Shown: positions 42,260 to 51,396 of the stretch, piece after piece
How the letters are laid out: every line of letters starts with the position of its first letter
How positions within the stretch are numbered: position 1 is the stretch's first letter
Source of the DNA: Bordetella genomosp. 13
GTDB taxonomy: Bacteria > Pseudomonadota > Gammaproteobacteria > Burkholderiales > Burkholderiaceae_B
NCBI RefSeq assembly: GCF_002119665.1
Contig: NZ_CP021111.1
Span: forward strand, 744,001 to 808,000
Direction of reading: 5' to 3'
Length of the DNA: 64,000 nt
The notes under the pieces: generated by a model
Seen by the model: the letters and a program-made list of their open reading frames with translations, nothing else
The model's database searches: none
Told to the model about the DNA's origin: nothing
Translations under genes and position numbers: made by a program

Positions 42260-42556
42260 ATGTCGCAGAAGACCCCCGAACAGATCATCAGCGAAGCCCA
42301 GGCACTGGTGGCCGAGGCCGAGCGCACGCTGAACGCCAGCACCGAGTTCTTCCGCTCGCAGGGCCTCGATCCGGAAAAGGCGCGCGCGGTGCTGGCCAGC
42401 CAGATCGGCGCCAAAGAGACCGCCGAAGCCGAAGCGCTGTTTCGCAAGGACCTGGAAGACATCGACCGCGAGGTGGCTGAGGAACTGGCGCGCGCCAGCT
42501 TCGCCAACGCGGCGCGCGCCGGCAGCGGCGTACGCCGTGCGCGTCCGATGGTTTGA
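42260..42556 (+). CDS. Small conserved T3SS-locus protein of unknown role
   Basis: A 98-residue, highly charged helical protein: PEQIISEAQALVAEAERTLN, a turn at FFRSQGLDPEKARAVL, then a long acidic helix and a basic tail (AARAGSGVRRARPMV). It stands between bsp22 and bcrH1, a place for a filament chaperone or co-chaperone. In EspA-type systems the filament subunit needs such a partner, so this is an inferred Bsp22 chaperone candidate. I do not recognise a named family. Confidence 0.6.
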   Translation: MSQKTPEQIISEAQALVAEAERTLNASTEFFRSQGLDPEKARAVLASQIGAKETAEAEALFRKDLEDIDREVAEELARASFANAARAGSGVRRARPMV

Positions 42557-42599
42557 CGCCTTCCTTCTTTCCGCAACCCGATCGCACAAGGCCAACGAC

Positions 42600-43100
42600 A
42601 TGAGCGCACACCAAGATACCGATGCCGACCTGACTCCTGAAGACGCGGCCAAGATGGTCCAGGATCTCGGCGCCCTGTGGCGCAACGGCGGTACTTTGGG
42701 CCAGGCCATGAACATTTCCGAAGAGGAATGCGAAGCCCTGTACGCGTATGGTCATGCCCTGTACCAGCAGGGCAAGTACGCCGACGCCATGAAGATGTTC
42801 GCGCAAGCGACGGCGTACAACCACATGGAGTCGCGCTACCAGATGGCGTTCGGCGGCGCGGCCCAGATGCTGGGCCGCTACGAGGACGCGCTGCGGCAGT
42901 ACGCGATCGTCACGGTGATGAGCCTGGACGATCCGGCGCCCGTCTATCACAGCGCGGAGTGCCTGCTGGCGTTGGGCCGCGTACCCGAAGCCGCCGAGTC
43001 GCTGGCCATGGCCGTCGACCTGTGCCGGCGCCCCGAGCACGCCGCCGTCAAGGCGCGCGCCTCGGCCATGCTGCAGGCCGTCCGGGCCAGGATGCAATAA
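42600..43100 (+). CDS. bcrH1: BcrH1, class II translocator chaperone (SycD/LcrH family)
   Basis: A 166-residue chaperone with three TPRs typical of SycD/PcrH/IpgC: ALYAYGHALYQQGKYADAMK, YQMAFGGAAQMLGRYEDALR and PVYHSAECLLALGRVPEAAE, and the LGxxMNIS-like start (GTLGQAMNISEEECEALYAY). It binds translocators BopD and/or BopB in the cytoplasm before export. The symbol follows Bordetella gene order (the first of two SycD-like proteins). The ATG at 42600 is chosen over upstream in-frame codons because the family N-terminus begins there. Confidence 0.85.
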   Translation: MSAHQDTDADLTPEDAAKMVQDLGALWRNGGTLGQAMNISEEECEALYAYGHALYQQGKYADAMKMFAQATAYNHMESRYQMAFGGAAQMLGRYEDALRQYAIVTVMSLDDPAPVYHSAECLLALGRVPEAAESLAMAVDLCRRPEHAAVKARASAMLQAVRARMQ

Positions 43101-43160
43101 ACAAAAGAACCCAGAGCGACGGCATCGCGGCGCGGCCGCGGCCGGTCTACAGGAGCGATC

Positions 43161-44111
43161 ATGACGATTACGTTCAACCCCAATGGCGCCGGCGGCGTGG
43201 GCAGCCTGCCCCCGACCGGCGATGTCGGCGACGTCCAGAACCTGAATGGCGTGAAGGGCCCGCAGGCCTACCAGCAGATCGACGCCAGCGGCGAGTGGAT
43301 CAAGAACGATCCCGAAGCCGGCCGTCTGCGCGGCCTGCCGCCGCCCCCGCCCGATACCGCCAACGTTCGCAGCTCTGCCTCCATGGCGCTGTCGCAGCTG
43401 AACGAGCAGGCGATCAGCACCGACATCTATGCGGTGATGGCGCTGTTCCAGAAATGCGCCCAAGAGCAGCGCGATGCCGCCCGCCAGGTGCGCGACGCCA
43501 GCCTGGCGGCGCAGGTGCAGACGCTCAAGAACGCCGCGCAGGAGATCCGCAATGCGGCCCAGGAGCGCATGGTCGGGGCCATCGTGCAGGCCTCTTTCCA
43601 GATCGCCGGCGGCCTGATGCAGATGGGCGCGGGCGTGGCGTCCGGGATCCAGGGCATGAAAGCGGCCAACATGCAGATGAAGGGAGCCGAGGCGGGCAAG
43701 GTCTCAGCCATGCTGAAGGATGCCTCGACGGAAGACGGCGTTTCCACCCGCCAGCAGGGCGTGCTGCTCAATGAAGCCGACAAGTTCGCGGCCGACGCGA
43801 AGATGTTCGAGGCCAAGGCGGCCGCGCCGAGCAACCGGTCGCAGGTCCTCAATGCCGCCGGCATGGCGTCGGGCCAGATCATGGGCGGCATCGGCAGCAT
43901 CGTCAACGCCACGCAGGAACGCAAGGCCGCCGAGCACGACGCCAAGCGCTCCGAGCTCGAAGCCCAGGCCAAGGTGCAAGAGGCGGGCTACCAGCAAGCC
44001 AACGAATTGATGCAGCAGATGATGGACGTGATCCGCGACATCCGCGACAAGCTGAGCTCCATCGACCAGTCGCGCATGGAAACCAACCGCGGTATCGCAC
44101 GCAACATCTGA
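43161..44111 (+). CDS. bopD: Minor translocator BopD (SctB, YopD-like)
   Basis: A 316-residue protein with one hydrophobic stretch near residues 137-166 (GAIVQASFQIAGGLMQMGAG), flanked by alanine-rich coiled coils (QVRDASLAAQVQTLKNAAQE; AKVQEAGYQQANELMQQMMD) and an amphipathic end. This is the YopD/BopD pattern, forming the host-membrane pore with BopB. In Bordetella BopD also contacts the Bsp22 filament. It follows bcrH1 and precedes bopB, the Bordetella order. Confidence 0.88.
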   Translation: MTITFNPNGAGGVGSLPPTGDVGDVQNLNGVKGPQAYQQIDASGEWIKNDPEAGRLRGLPPPPPDTANVRSSASMALSQLNEQAISTDIYAVMALFQKCAQEQRDAARQVRDASLAAQVQTLKNAAQEIRNAAQERMVGAIVQASFQIAGGLMQMGAGVASGIQGMKAANMQMKGAEAGKVSAMLKDASTEDGVSTRQQGVLLNEADKFAADAKMFEAKAAAPSNRSQVLNAAGMASGQIMGGIGSIVNATQERKAAEHDAKRSELEAQAKVQEAGYQQANELMQQMMDVIRDIRDKLSSIDQSRMETNRGIARNI

Positions 44112-44139
44112 CGCCGCGCGGACGCCACAGGAAGACACC

Positions 44140-45360
44140 ATGACCACCATTCAACCGAATAGCCCGTACGGCGCCGCCCTGCCGCTGCCGGATTCCGCCC
44201 TGCAGCCAAATGCCACCCCGCCGGGCGCGCAGATCGAAGGCCTGAAGCTGCTGGCCGAACTGCAGAACATGGTCGCCCAGCTCGAGGGCGGCAAAGGGGC
44301 GCCTGGCGTCAGCGCGCCGACCAATGAGCGCGGCGCGCCGGCCATCGCAGAGCCCTCCAAGTCGTTCAACGCCAGCGACATGGTCGACCTGCTGCGCAGC
44401 CTGCGCGGCAAGAGCCAGGACGCCCAGCTGAAGGCCGCGGCCACCGGCGTCGAGTCGGCCCGCATCGCCGCCGAGAAGAACAACGAGAACCAGATGGAGA
44501 AGGTCAAGGAGTGGATTGAAAAGTGCAAGGAGGCCGATAAAGGCGGCCTGCTCGGCAAGATCTTCGGCTGGATCGGCAAGATCTTCGCCGCCCTGGCGGC
44601 GCTGGCGGCCGTCGCGGTCGCGGCCGTGGCCACGGTGGCCACCGGGGGCGCCGCGGCGCCGTTCCTGGCCATGGCCGTCATCGGCGCCATCGGCGCGACG
44701 ATGGCGTTGGCCGACCAGATATCGCAGGAGTTCGGCGGACCCGAGATCAGCATCGGCAACCTCATCCAGACCGTGGTCGGCAAGTTCCTCGAGGCGTGCG
44801 GCGTGCCGCCCGAAACCGCCGAGCGCATCGGCCGCGTCATGGGCGGCGTGATGGCCATCGCCATGCCGGTGATGCTGCTGGTCGAGCCGCAGCTGCTGGG
44901 CGGCATGGCGCAGAACATCGCGCTGCTGGCCGGCGCGGACGAGCAGACGGCCGGGTACATCGGCATGGCGGTCGGCCTGGCCGCGGCCATCACCGCGGGC
45001 ATCGCCATGGCGGTGATCAGCGGCGGCAGCAGCGTCGGCACGTCGGCCACCAAGATCGCCAGCGCGCTGGTCGGCGCGAGCGCCCAGATCGTGCAGGGCG
45101 CCACCTCGGTCGCCACGGGCGGCATCGGCATCGCCACGGCCATCGACAAGCGCGATGCCGAAAATGCGATCGCCGAGAAAAAAGAGCTCGAGGCCGCCAT
45201 GGTCAAGCTGCAGAAGCAGATGGAAGAGGGCCGCGAGGAACTCAAGAAGGTGATCCAGCAGATCGAGGAAGGCCTGCAGATGGTGACCAAGATGCTGGCT
45301 GGCGCCGCCGACAGCATGAGCCAGGTCACTTCGAACATCGGAAAGCGCGCGGCGGTATAA
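44140..45360 (+). CDS. bopB: Major translocator BopB (SctE, YopB-like)
   Basis: A 406-residue protein with two long hydrophobic regions (about 148-190, rich in A/V, and about 236-298 including IGMAVGLAAAITAGIAMAVI), with preceding and following coiled coils (KELEAAMVKLQKQMEEGREE). This is the hairpin architecture of YopB/IpaB/SipB-type pore formers inserted in the host membrane. The EALIHQL-type acidic N-terminal half (residues 1-120) is the chaperone-binding part. Adjacent to BopD and two SycD-like chaperones. Confidence 0.88.
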   Translation: MTTIQPNSPYGAALPLPDSALQPNATPPGAQIEGLKLLAELQNMVAQLEGGKGAPGVSAPTNERGAPAIAEPSKSFNASDMVDLLRSLRGKSQDAQLKAAATGVESARIAAEKNNENQMEKVKEWIEKCKEADKGGLLGKIFGWIGKIFAALAALAAVAVAAVATVATGGAAAPFLAMAVIGAIGATMALADQISQEFGGPEISIGNLIQTVVGKFLEACGVPPETAERIGRVMGGVMAIAMPVMLLVEPQLLGGMAQNIALLAGADEQTAGYIGMAVGLAAAITAGIAMAVISGGSSVGTSATKIASALVGASAQIVQGATSVATGGIGIATAIDKRDAENAIAEKKELEAAMVKLQKQMEEGREELKKVIQQIEEGLQMVTKMLAGAADSMSQVTSNIGKRAAV

Positions 45361-45384
45361 GGCCGGCGCCCACAGGAGATTCAC

Positions 45385-45861
45385 ATGTCCCAGACCGCTA
45401 CCGCCGTGCGCAGCGAATTCGGCGAACAGCTCTACCAGGGCCTGGAGGCGCTGCCCTCCAGCCGGCGCTTCACCGCCGAACAGCTCGAGGTGATCTACGC
45501 GCTGGCCTACGCCCAGGTCACGCAGGGCAAGTACGCCGAAGCGCTGCCCATGTTCTCGATCCTGGCCGTGTACGGCCCGACCCGCAAGCACTACATGATG
45601 GGCCTGGCCCTGTGCCTGCAGATGTGCGCGCGCTACGAAGAAGCCATCCGCATCTACTCGGCGGTGGGCACGCTGTTCCCCGAAGGCCCCGAGGCCTCGC
45701 TGGGCGTGGCCGAGTGCCTGCTGGCCTTGGGCCTGACGGCCGAGGCGGCCGAAGAGCTGGAGATGGTCCAGCGCTACATCGCCGAATCGGGGCAGTACCC
45801 CGAGGCGCGGGCGCGGGCGCAGGCGCTGTCCGACCTGGCACGCCGCGAGGCCGTCGTCTGA
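45385..45861 (+). CDS. bcrH2: BcrH2, second SycD/LcrH-family translocator chaperone
   Basis: A 158-residue TPR protein related to BcrH1: QLEVIYALAYAQVTQGKYAEAL, HYMMGLALCLQMCARYEEAI and EASLGVAECLLALGLTAEAA. The concave TPR groove binds a short segment of a translocator (BopB or BopD). Having two such chaperones around the translocator genes matches the Bordetella locus. The gap to bopB is 24 bp. Confidence 0.83.
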   Translation: MSQTATAVRSEFGEQLYQGLEALPSSRRFTAEQLEVIYALAYAQVTQGKYAEALPMFSILAVYGPTRKHYMMGLALCLQMCARYEEAIRIYSAVGTLFPEGPEASLGVAECLLALGLTAEAAEELEMVQRYIAESGQYPEARARAQALSDLARREAVV

Positions 45862-45873
45862 TGGCGGCTGCGC

Positions 45874-46350
45874 ATGTTCGATAGCGCCCTGCGGGCTCCG
45901 GCCCGGGCGCAACAGGCCGTCTCTGCCGAGACGGCTTTTGTGCTTGATGCGGACGAGGCGCGCTTTCTTGCCGAAGTCGGCATGCTGGCGGCCCGCCGCG
46001 GCGACGTGGCGCGGGCCGACGCCATCTTCAACGCGCTGCGCGAGCTGCGGCCCGGGCGCGCCTATCCGTACATCGGCCTGGCCCTGGCGCGCATCGCCGC
46101 GGGTCAGGCCGCCGAGGCCGCGCAGCTGCTCGAGCGCGCGGCGATCGACGACGCGGCCGAGCGGGCCCAGGCGCAGGCCTGGCGCGGCCTGGCGCTGCAA
46201 CTGGCCGGCCGCGCGGCCGAAAGCCGCAAGGTGTTGCACGAAGCCGCCACGCAGCCCGACGAGGGCGGCGCGTTGGCGCGCAGTTTGTTGGGACTGGACG
46301 AGGACGCGGCTAGAATGCCCGCCGGCCTCGCATCTACCGTGAAGGAATAG
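45874..46350 (+). CDS. TPR protein of the T3SS locus (SctG/HrpB1-like; position of Bcr4)
   Basis: A 158-residue all-helical protein with TPR-like repeats (AEVGMLAARRGDVARADAIF; YIGLALARIAAGQAAEAAQL; QAWRGLALQLAGRAAESRKV), placed between bcrH2 and the inner-rod gene bscI. In Bordetella a chaperone gene for rod/secretion control (Bcr4) occupies this neighbourhood, and other systems have an SctG needle chaperone of this fold here. The fold and location are seen; which partner it serves is not. It follows bcrH2 by 12 nt. Confidence 0.6.
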   Translation: MFDSALRAPARAQQAVSAETAFVLDADEARFLAEVGMLAARRGDVARADAIFNALRELRPGRAYPYIGLALARIAAGQAAEAAQLLERAAIDDAAERAQAQAWRGLALQLAGRAAESRKVLHEAATQPDEGGALARSLLGLDEDAARMPAGLASTVKE

Positions 46351-46358
46351 GGGAAACC

Positions 46359-46796
46359 ATGGAAATCGCCGCGCTATCCGCCGCACTGGCGGCGTCGCTT
46401 CCGGCCGCCACGCCGCCCGCCGCGCCGTCGCCGCTTGCCACCGAGCGGTTCAATGCGCTGATGAACGCACCCGAGGCCGCGGCGATGCCGGCGGCCGTGC
46501 CCGAGCTGACCGGCGTGCAGGCCGCGCTGCAATCGGCATTCGCCGTCGAAAGCGCGCCCAGCCTGCCTTCGCTGGGCGGCCAGATCCTGTCCAGCCTGCA
46601 GTCCACGGCGACCGATTTCTCGCAGCGCTGGCAGGGCATCGCGTCCGGCCTGGACCAGATGGCCACCGCGCCCAACATCGGCGACATGCTGCGCGTGCAG
46701 AGCGAGATGCTGCAGGTCTCGGTGCAGTACGAACTGGTGGGCAAGGCCGTGTCTCGCACCACGCAGAACATCGATACGCTGGTCAGGATGTCGTGA
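46359..46796 (+). CDS. bscI: T3SS inner-rod protein BscI (SctI)
   Basis: A 145-residue protein whose C-terminal helix pair, ATAPNIGDMLRVQSEMLQVS then VQYELVGKAVSRTTQNIDTL, is the hallmark of SctI (the VQxELxxKVxsKxxQxIxTLVxxQ class). It builds the rod linking the needle to the export apparatus. The low-complexity alanine/proline N-terminus is common. The stop overlaps the bscJ ATG by 1 nt. Confidence 0.9.
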   Translation: MEIAALSAALAASLPAATPPAAPSPLATERFNALMNAPEAAAMPAAVPELTGVQAALQSAFAVESAPSLPSLGGQILSSLQSTATDFSQRWQGIASGLDQMATAPNIGDMLRVQSEMLQVSVQYELVGKAVSRTTQNIDTLVRMS

Positions 46797-47656
46797 TGCA
46801 CGCCTTGTCGTTCCATATCCCGATGGGAACCTCCTTCCTGCCTTCGTGGCGCACGCTGCGGCTGGCGCTGGCGGCCCTGTTGATCGCGCTGCTGGCGGCC
46901 TGCGGATCGCGCGTCACGCTGTTCTCCGCCTCCACCGAAAGCGAGGCCAACGAACTGCTGTCCACGCTGCTCGATGCCGGCATCCACGCAGAGAAGGCCA
47001 CGACCAAAGAGGGCGTGTCCATCTCGGTCGACGGCGCCCAGGTGGCGCGCGCCCTGGACATCCTGCGCGCCAAGGGCCTGCCGCGCGAGCGCTTCGACGG
47101 CATGGGGCAGATCTTCCGCAAGGAAGGCCTGGTGTCCTCGCCGCTCGAGGAACGCGCGCGCTACATCTATGCGCTGTCGCAGGAACTGACCAACACGCTG
47201 TCGCAGATGGACGGCGTCCTGGCGGCCCGCGTGCACGTCGTGCTGCCCGAGCGCGGCGGCGTGGGCGAAGTCACCACGCCTTCCACCGCCGCGGTGTTCA
47301 TCAAGCACCAGACCGGCTACAACCTGGACACGCTGCAGCCGCAGATCCGCAAGCTGGTCACCCACGCCATTCCGGGCCTGACGGAAGACCGCGTATCCAT
47401 CGCGCTGGTGTCCGCGCAGCCCTCGGCCAATGCCGGCCAGGCCGGCCCCACGCTGGCCAGCGTGCTGGGCCTGCAGGTCGACAGCGGCTCGGCCACCGCG
47501 CTGTCGGTGCTGCTGGGCTTCCTCATCCTGCTGGTCGTGCTGCTGGCGGCCGCGGTGGGCTGGCTGGTGTGGCTCAACGGGCTTCCTTTCGGCCCGCGCC
47601 AAGCGCAGCCGCGCCAGCGCCGCGAGCCCAATAGCGTCGAGGGCCAGTCGGCATGA
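46796..47656 (+). CDS. bscJ: T3SS inner-ring lipoprotein BscJ (SctJ)
   Basis: A 286-residue YscJ/PrgK/FliF-family lipoprotein. The signal peptide ends in a lipobox LLAAC with C36, then ring-building domain 1 (TESEANELLSTLLDAGIHAE), VARALDILRAKGLPRERFDG and the RARYIYALSQELTNTLSQMD motif typical of SctJ, domain 2, and a C-terminal transmembrane segment (about residues 232-260). It lines the inner-membrane ring with BscD. A GTG at 46793 is an alternative start one codon upstream. Confidence 0.94.
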   Translation: MHALSFHIPMGTSFLPSWRTLRLALAALLIALLAACGSRVTLFSASTESEANELLSTLLDAGIHAEKATTKEGVSISVDGAQVARALDILRAKGLPRERFDGMGQIFRKEGLVSSPLEERARYIYALSQELTNTLSQMDGVLAARVHVVLPERGGVGEVTTPSTAAVFIKHQTGYNLDTLQPQIRKLVTHAIPGLTEDRVSIALVSAQPSANAGQAGPTLASVLGLQVDSGSATALSVLLGFLILLVVLLAAAVGWLVWLNGLPFGPRQAQPRQRREPNSVEGQSA

Positions 47657-48306
47657 GCCATTCCGGTGCGCTGTTCGGGGCAAGGTTGACCGAGTTCAAC
47701 CTGCTGCCCAGCCGCACGCTGCATCCTACCCGGCACGCCGAGTTCGAGGCGCCGCAGCCGGCCGCCGGGCCGCTGCCCGTGTCGCTCGAGGCGGCCTGGC
47801 ATCGTCAATGGTCGCGGCAGATCCTGCGGCGCCTGGGCCTGCATGACCAGCCCGTGCGCGATGCGCAACGTCCCGAACTGGCCTTGGCGCTGCTGCCCCC
47901 CGAACCGCTGGCGCGCTGCGCGCAATGGCTGGGCGTGGCCCTGTGCGGCCCGCGCCTGCGCCGCGCCATCGCGGGCGCCGACGTGCGCCGCCTGCTCGAC
48001 GGCCTCGGGGCCGACGCCATGGCGTTCGCGCGCCAGTCCGCCACGACGCTGCATCCCGGCATCGCCGGCTGCGTGTCATTCAGCGCCGACGACACGGTCG
48101 CCGCCGTGGCGCGCCTGGGGCGCGCCACGCTGATGGAAGCGCTGCGCGGCGGCGGCCCCGAACTGGCCCGGCGCGCCGAATTGAAACTGCCCGCCGGCCC
48201 GACCGGCGATGCGCCGCTGCCGGCCCGCGAATCCCTCGCGCTGGCGCTGGACGTATTGAAGATCACCGAACCCACATGGCATTCCTCCTTCCCCGCGATC
48301 CACTGA
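47653..48306 (+). CDS. bscK: T3SS sorting-platform protein BscK (SctK)
   Basis: A 217-residue protein in the SctK position between SctJ and SctL. It is alpha-helical with conserved tracts FNLLPSRTLHPTRH and LLPPEPLARCAQWLGVALCG. YscK/PscK/OrgA proteins anchor the cytoplasmic sorting platform to the BscD ring. The family is poorly conserved, so identity rests on position and length. It overlaps bscL by 31 nt. Confidence 0.78.
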   Translation: MSHSGALFGARLTEFNLLPSRTLHPTRHAEFEAPQPAAGPLPVSLEAAWHRQWSRQILRRLGLHDQPVRDAQRPELALALLPPEPLARCAQWLGVALCGPRLRRAIAGADVRRLLDGLGADAMAFARQSATTLHPGIAGCVSFSADDTVAAVARLGRATLMEALRGGGPELARRAELKLPAGPTGDAPLPARESLALALDVLKITEPTWHSSFPAIH

Positions 48307-48914
48307 CACCGCGCCGCCTGGCGGCCAGCGTCGATCCCGCCGCCCGCATCGTGCGCGCGCAGGAGCACGCCGTCCTGACCGAGGCGCAGGCGCTGCTGGA
48401 CAACGCCCACGCGCAGGCCGCGGCCATCCTGGCCGGCGCGCAAGAGGCCTTCGAGGCCGAACGCCAGCGCGGCTATGCCGACGGCAAGGAACAGGCGCTG
48501 CTGGACCAGGCCGAGAAGATGATCGAGACGGTCAGCCGCACGGTGGAGTACTTCGCCGGCGTCGAGAACGAGATGGTCGACCTGGTGATGCTCGCGGTGC
48601 GCAAGGTGGTCGACGGTTTCGACGACCGCGAGAAAGTGATGATCGTGGTGCGCAACGCGCTGGCCGTGGTGCGCAACCAGAAGCAGATGACGCTGCGCCT
48701 GCACCCCCAGGATGTGGACGCGGTGCGCGAGCGCATCAACGACCTGCTGGCCGCCTATCCCGGCGTGGGCTACCTGGATATCCTGGGCGACGGCCGCCTG
48801 GTGCGCGGCGCCTGCATCCTCGAGAGCGAGATCGGCATGGTCGAGGCGAGCCTGGAAGGCCAGCTCGAGGCCCTGCGCGGCGCGTTCCAGCGCACGCTGG
48901 GCAGCCGGGTGTAG
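48276..48914 (+). CDS. bscL: T3SS stator BscL (SctL)
   Basis: A 212-residue FliH/YscL-family protein. It has a long alanine-rich coiled coil ([40 protein letters not shown]) followed by a globular domain with [20 protein letters not shown] and [20 protein letters not shown], which binds the N-terminus of the ATPase BscN. It links the ATPase to the BscQ pods. The ATG at 48276 is the family start. Confidence 0.92.
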   Translation: MAFLLPRDPLTPRRLAASVDPAARIVRAQEHAVLTEAQALLDNAHAQAAAILAGAQEAFEAERQRGYADGKEQALLDQAEKMIETVSRTVEYFAGVENEMVDLVMLAVRKVVDGFDDREKVMIVVRNALAVVRNQKQMTLRLHPQDVDAVRERINDLLAAYPGVGYLDILGDGRLVRGACILESEIGMVEASLEGQLEALRGAFQRTLGSRV

Positions 48915-48933
48915 GCGGAGGCGCGAACAGGCC

Positions 48934-50265
48934 ATGCGGCAATTCGACTACATCACCGAAATGATGGAAATGGCGTTGCAGGACACGTCGACCTTGCGCA
49001 TCAAGGGGCGTGTCACGCAAGTCGTGGGCACCATCATCAAGGCGGTGGTGCCCACCGTGAAGGTGGGCGAGGTCTGCATCCTGCGCAATCCCGGCGAGGA
49101 CTTCGAGATGAAGGGCGAGGTCGTGGGCTTCGCGCGCGACGCGGCCCTGCTCACCCCCATCGGCGACATGTACGGCATCTCGTCGGCCACCGAAGTCATC
49201 CCCACGGGCCGCGCCCACATGGTGCCGGTGGGCAACGGCCTGCTGGGCCGCGTGCTGGACGGCCTGGGCCGCCCGCTGGACGAGGCCGAGCTGGGGCCGC
49301 TGGAGGCCAACAAGTTCTACCCCGTGTTCGCCGAGGCGCCGGACCCGCTGACGCGCCGCATCATCAAAGACCCGCTCGAACTGGGCGTGCGCGCGCTGGA
49401 CGGCGTGCTGACCTGCGGCGAGGGCCAGCGCATGGGCATCTTCGCGGCCGCCGGCGGCGGCAAGTCCACTCTGATGGGCATGCTGGTGAAGGGCGCCGCC
49501 GTCGACGTCACCGTGGTGGCGCTGATCGGCGAACGCGGCCGCGAGGTGCGCGAGTTCCTGGAGCACGAGCTCGGTCCCGAGGGGCGCCGCAAGAGCGTGA
49601 TCGTGTGCGCCACCAGCGACAAGTCCTCGATGGAGCGCGCCAAGGCCGCCTACGTGGCCACCGCCATCGCCGAATACTTCCGCGACCAAGGCAAGCGCGT
49701 CCTGTTCCTGATGGATTCGGTCACCCGTTTCGCCCGCGCGCAGCGCGAGATCGGCCTGGCCGCCGGCGAGCCGCCCACGCGGCGCGGCTACCCGCCGTCG
49801 GTGTTCGCCACGCTGCCCAAGCTGATGGAGCGGGTCGGCATGAACCAGCACGGCTCCATCACGGCGCTGTACACCGTGCTGGTCGAGGGCGACGACATGA
49901 CGGAACCCATCGCCGACGAGACCCGCTCGATCCTGGACGGCCACATCGTGCTGTCGCGCCGCCTGGGCGCAGCCAATCACTATCCCGCCATCGACGTGCT
50001 GGCCTCGGCCAGCCGCGTGATGAACGCGGTGATCACGCCCGAGCACAAGAAGCTGGCGGGGCGCATCCGTGAACTGATGGCCAAGTACCAGGAAGTCGAG
50101 CTGCTGGTGAAGATCGGCGAATACAAGCGCGGCGGCGACGCCGTCACCGACGAGGCCATCGACAAGATCGAGGCCATCAACACCTTCCTGAAACAGCGCA
50201 CCGACGAGCGCACGACCCTGCCGCAGGCGCTCGAGCGCATGGCGGCCATCGTGGGAGTGCGCTGA
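48934..50265 (+). CDS. bscN: T3SS ATPase BscN (SctN)
   Basis: A 443-residue member of the FliI/YscN ATPase family. Walker A is [10 protein letters not shown] with K177, Walker B is [18 protein letters not shown] with D261, and [17 protein letters not shown] and [18 protein letters not shown] are conserved family blocks. The hexamer unloads chaperones and unfolds substrates at the export gate. TGATG overlap with bscO. Confidence 0.97.
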   Translation: MRQFDYITEMMEMALQDTSTLRIKGRVTQVVGTIIKAVVPTVKVGEVCILRNPGEDFEMKGEVVGFARDAALLTPIGDMYGISSATEVIPTGRAHMVPVGNGLLGRVLDGLGRPLDEAELGPLEANKFYPVFAEAPDPLTRRIIKDPLELGVRALDGVLTCGEGQRMGIFAAAGGGKSTLMGMLVKGAAVDVTVVALIGERGREVREFLEHELGPEGRRKSVIVCATSDKSSMERAKAAYVATAIAEYFRDQGKRVLFLMDSVTRFARAQREIGLAAGEPPTRRGYPPSVFATLPKLMERVGMNQHGSITALYTVLVEGDDMTEPIADETRSILDGHIVLSRRLGAANHYPAIDVLASASRVMNAVITPEHKKLAGRIRELMAKYQEVELLVKIGEYKRGGDAVTDEAIDKIEAINTFLKQRTDERTTLPQALERMAAIVGVR

Positions 50266-50771
50266 TGTCCGTATTCAAGGAGCTGCTGGCGATCAAGCGC
50301 TTCCGAGAGGGACAGGCCGAACTGGCCGTCTCGCGGCAGCGCCAGCTGCATGCCGATGCCGAAGCCGCGCGCGAGCGCGCCGAGCAGTCGCTGCGGCAAT
50401 ACCGCCAGTGGGCGCAGCAGCGCGAGACAGACATGTACCAGGACCTGTGCAGCCGCACGGTGCGGGTACGCGAGATCGAGGACGTGCTGCTGGGCGTGTC
50501 CGACCTGCGCCAGGGAGAGCAGCGCGAGGCGGACCAGGTGGACCAGGCCCGCAAGCAGCTCGAGCGCGAGGCCGAGGCCCTGGTCGCGCGCCGCAAGGAC
50601 CATCGCGATGCGAGCAAGATGACCGAGAAGTTCGTCGAGCTGGCCCAGCTGCACCTGGACGCGCACCTGAAAGAGCTGGAGCGCAAGGAAGACCTCGAGA
50701 TGGAAGAGGCCGCCTCGGTGGCGCGCGACCGCGACGACTGGGAACAGCACGAGGAGTACGAGCCGGCATGA
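50265..50771 (+). CDS. bscO: T3SS stalk protein BscO (SctO)
   Basis: A 168-residue coiled-coil protein, strongly charged throughout (KRFREGQAELAVSRQRQLHA; LAQLHLDAHLKELERKEDLE), with two long antiparallel helices as in YscO/FliJ/CdsO. It connects the ATPase hexamer with the BcrD ring and recycles chaperones. Coupled to bscN by a 1-nt overlap and to bscP by a 4-nt ATGA overlap. Confidence 0.88.
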   Translation: MSVFKELLAIKRFREGQAELAVSRQRQLHADAEAARERAEQSLRQYRQWAQQRETDMYQDLCSRTVRVREIEDVLLGVSDLRQGEQREADQVDQARKQLEREAEALVARRKDHRDASKMTEKFVELAQLHLDAHLKELERKEDLEMEEAASVARDRDDWEQHEEYEPA

Positions 50772-51382
50772 GCATCGACCGCCGCATCGACCTGAACACC
50801 TCGCTGGCGCGCAATCTGCCCGACGAGCTGTCGCAGGAACTCGCGCAATCGGGCTCGGGACAGCGCCGCCAGGCCGCGGAGAGCGACCGCCAGGCCTTCG
50901 AGCGGGCGCTGGCCCAGCCCGGCGCGCAGGACGCCGACGAGCCAGGCAAGCAGGACGCCCAGCAGGCGGCCGACGCCATCCCACGCCCGTTCGGGCTGTT
51001 CGGCGCGGCGGGCTTGAACGCTTCCGGCACCGCTGCGGCCGCTTCGGCCTCCGGCACGCCCTCCGGCCTGGGCCAGGACCTGGCCGAAGCCGCCGACCGC
51101 CTGATGGTCGCCGACGGCAGCGACGGCCGGCGCGAAGTCCGCGTCGAACTGAAGGACGACGTCCTGCCCGGCGTGACCGTGGGCGTGTACGAAGAGGGCG
51201 GCCGCGTGGTCGCCGCCTTCGCGTGCGCCAGCGAGGCCTCGCGCGAGAAGCTGTGCGCCGGCGCCGCGTCGCTGGCCGCCGAACTGGCGCAGTCGCTGGG
51301 CCGGCCCAGCCTGGTGCGCGTGACCACCGACGACCCCGAAGATCCCTGCCTGTTCGAGGCGGCGGCCGACGCCGCGCCCTGA
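50768..51382 (+). CDS. bscP: Needle-length regulator BscP (SctP)
   Basis: A 204-residue protein: a disordered N-terminal region rich in Q/A/D, and a C-terminal T3S4-like substrate-specificity domain (REVRVELKDDVLPGVTVGVY; LAAELAQSLGRPSLVRVTTD) related to YscP/FliK. It measures the needle and, through BscU, switches the export specificity. It is short compared with Yersinia YscP (over 450 residues), implying a short needle if ruler length scales as in Yersinia. Position between bscO and bscQ is canonical. Confidence 0.83.
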   Translation: MSIDRRIDLNTSLARNLPDELSQELAQSGSGQRRQAAESDRQAFERALAQPGAQDADEPGKQDAQQAADAIPRPFGLFGAAGLNASGTAAAASASGTPSGLGQDLAEAADRLMVADGSDGRREVRVELKDDVLPGVTVGVYEEGGRVVAAFACASEASREKLCAGAASLAAELAQSLGRPSLVRVTTDDPEDPCLFEAAADAAP

Positions 51383-51396
51383 GGATTGCCACACAG

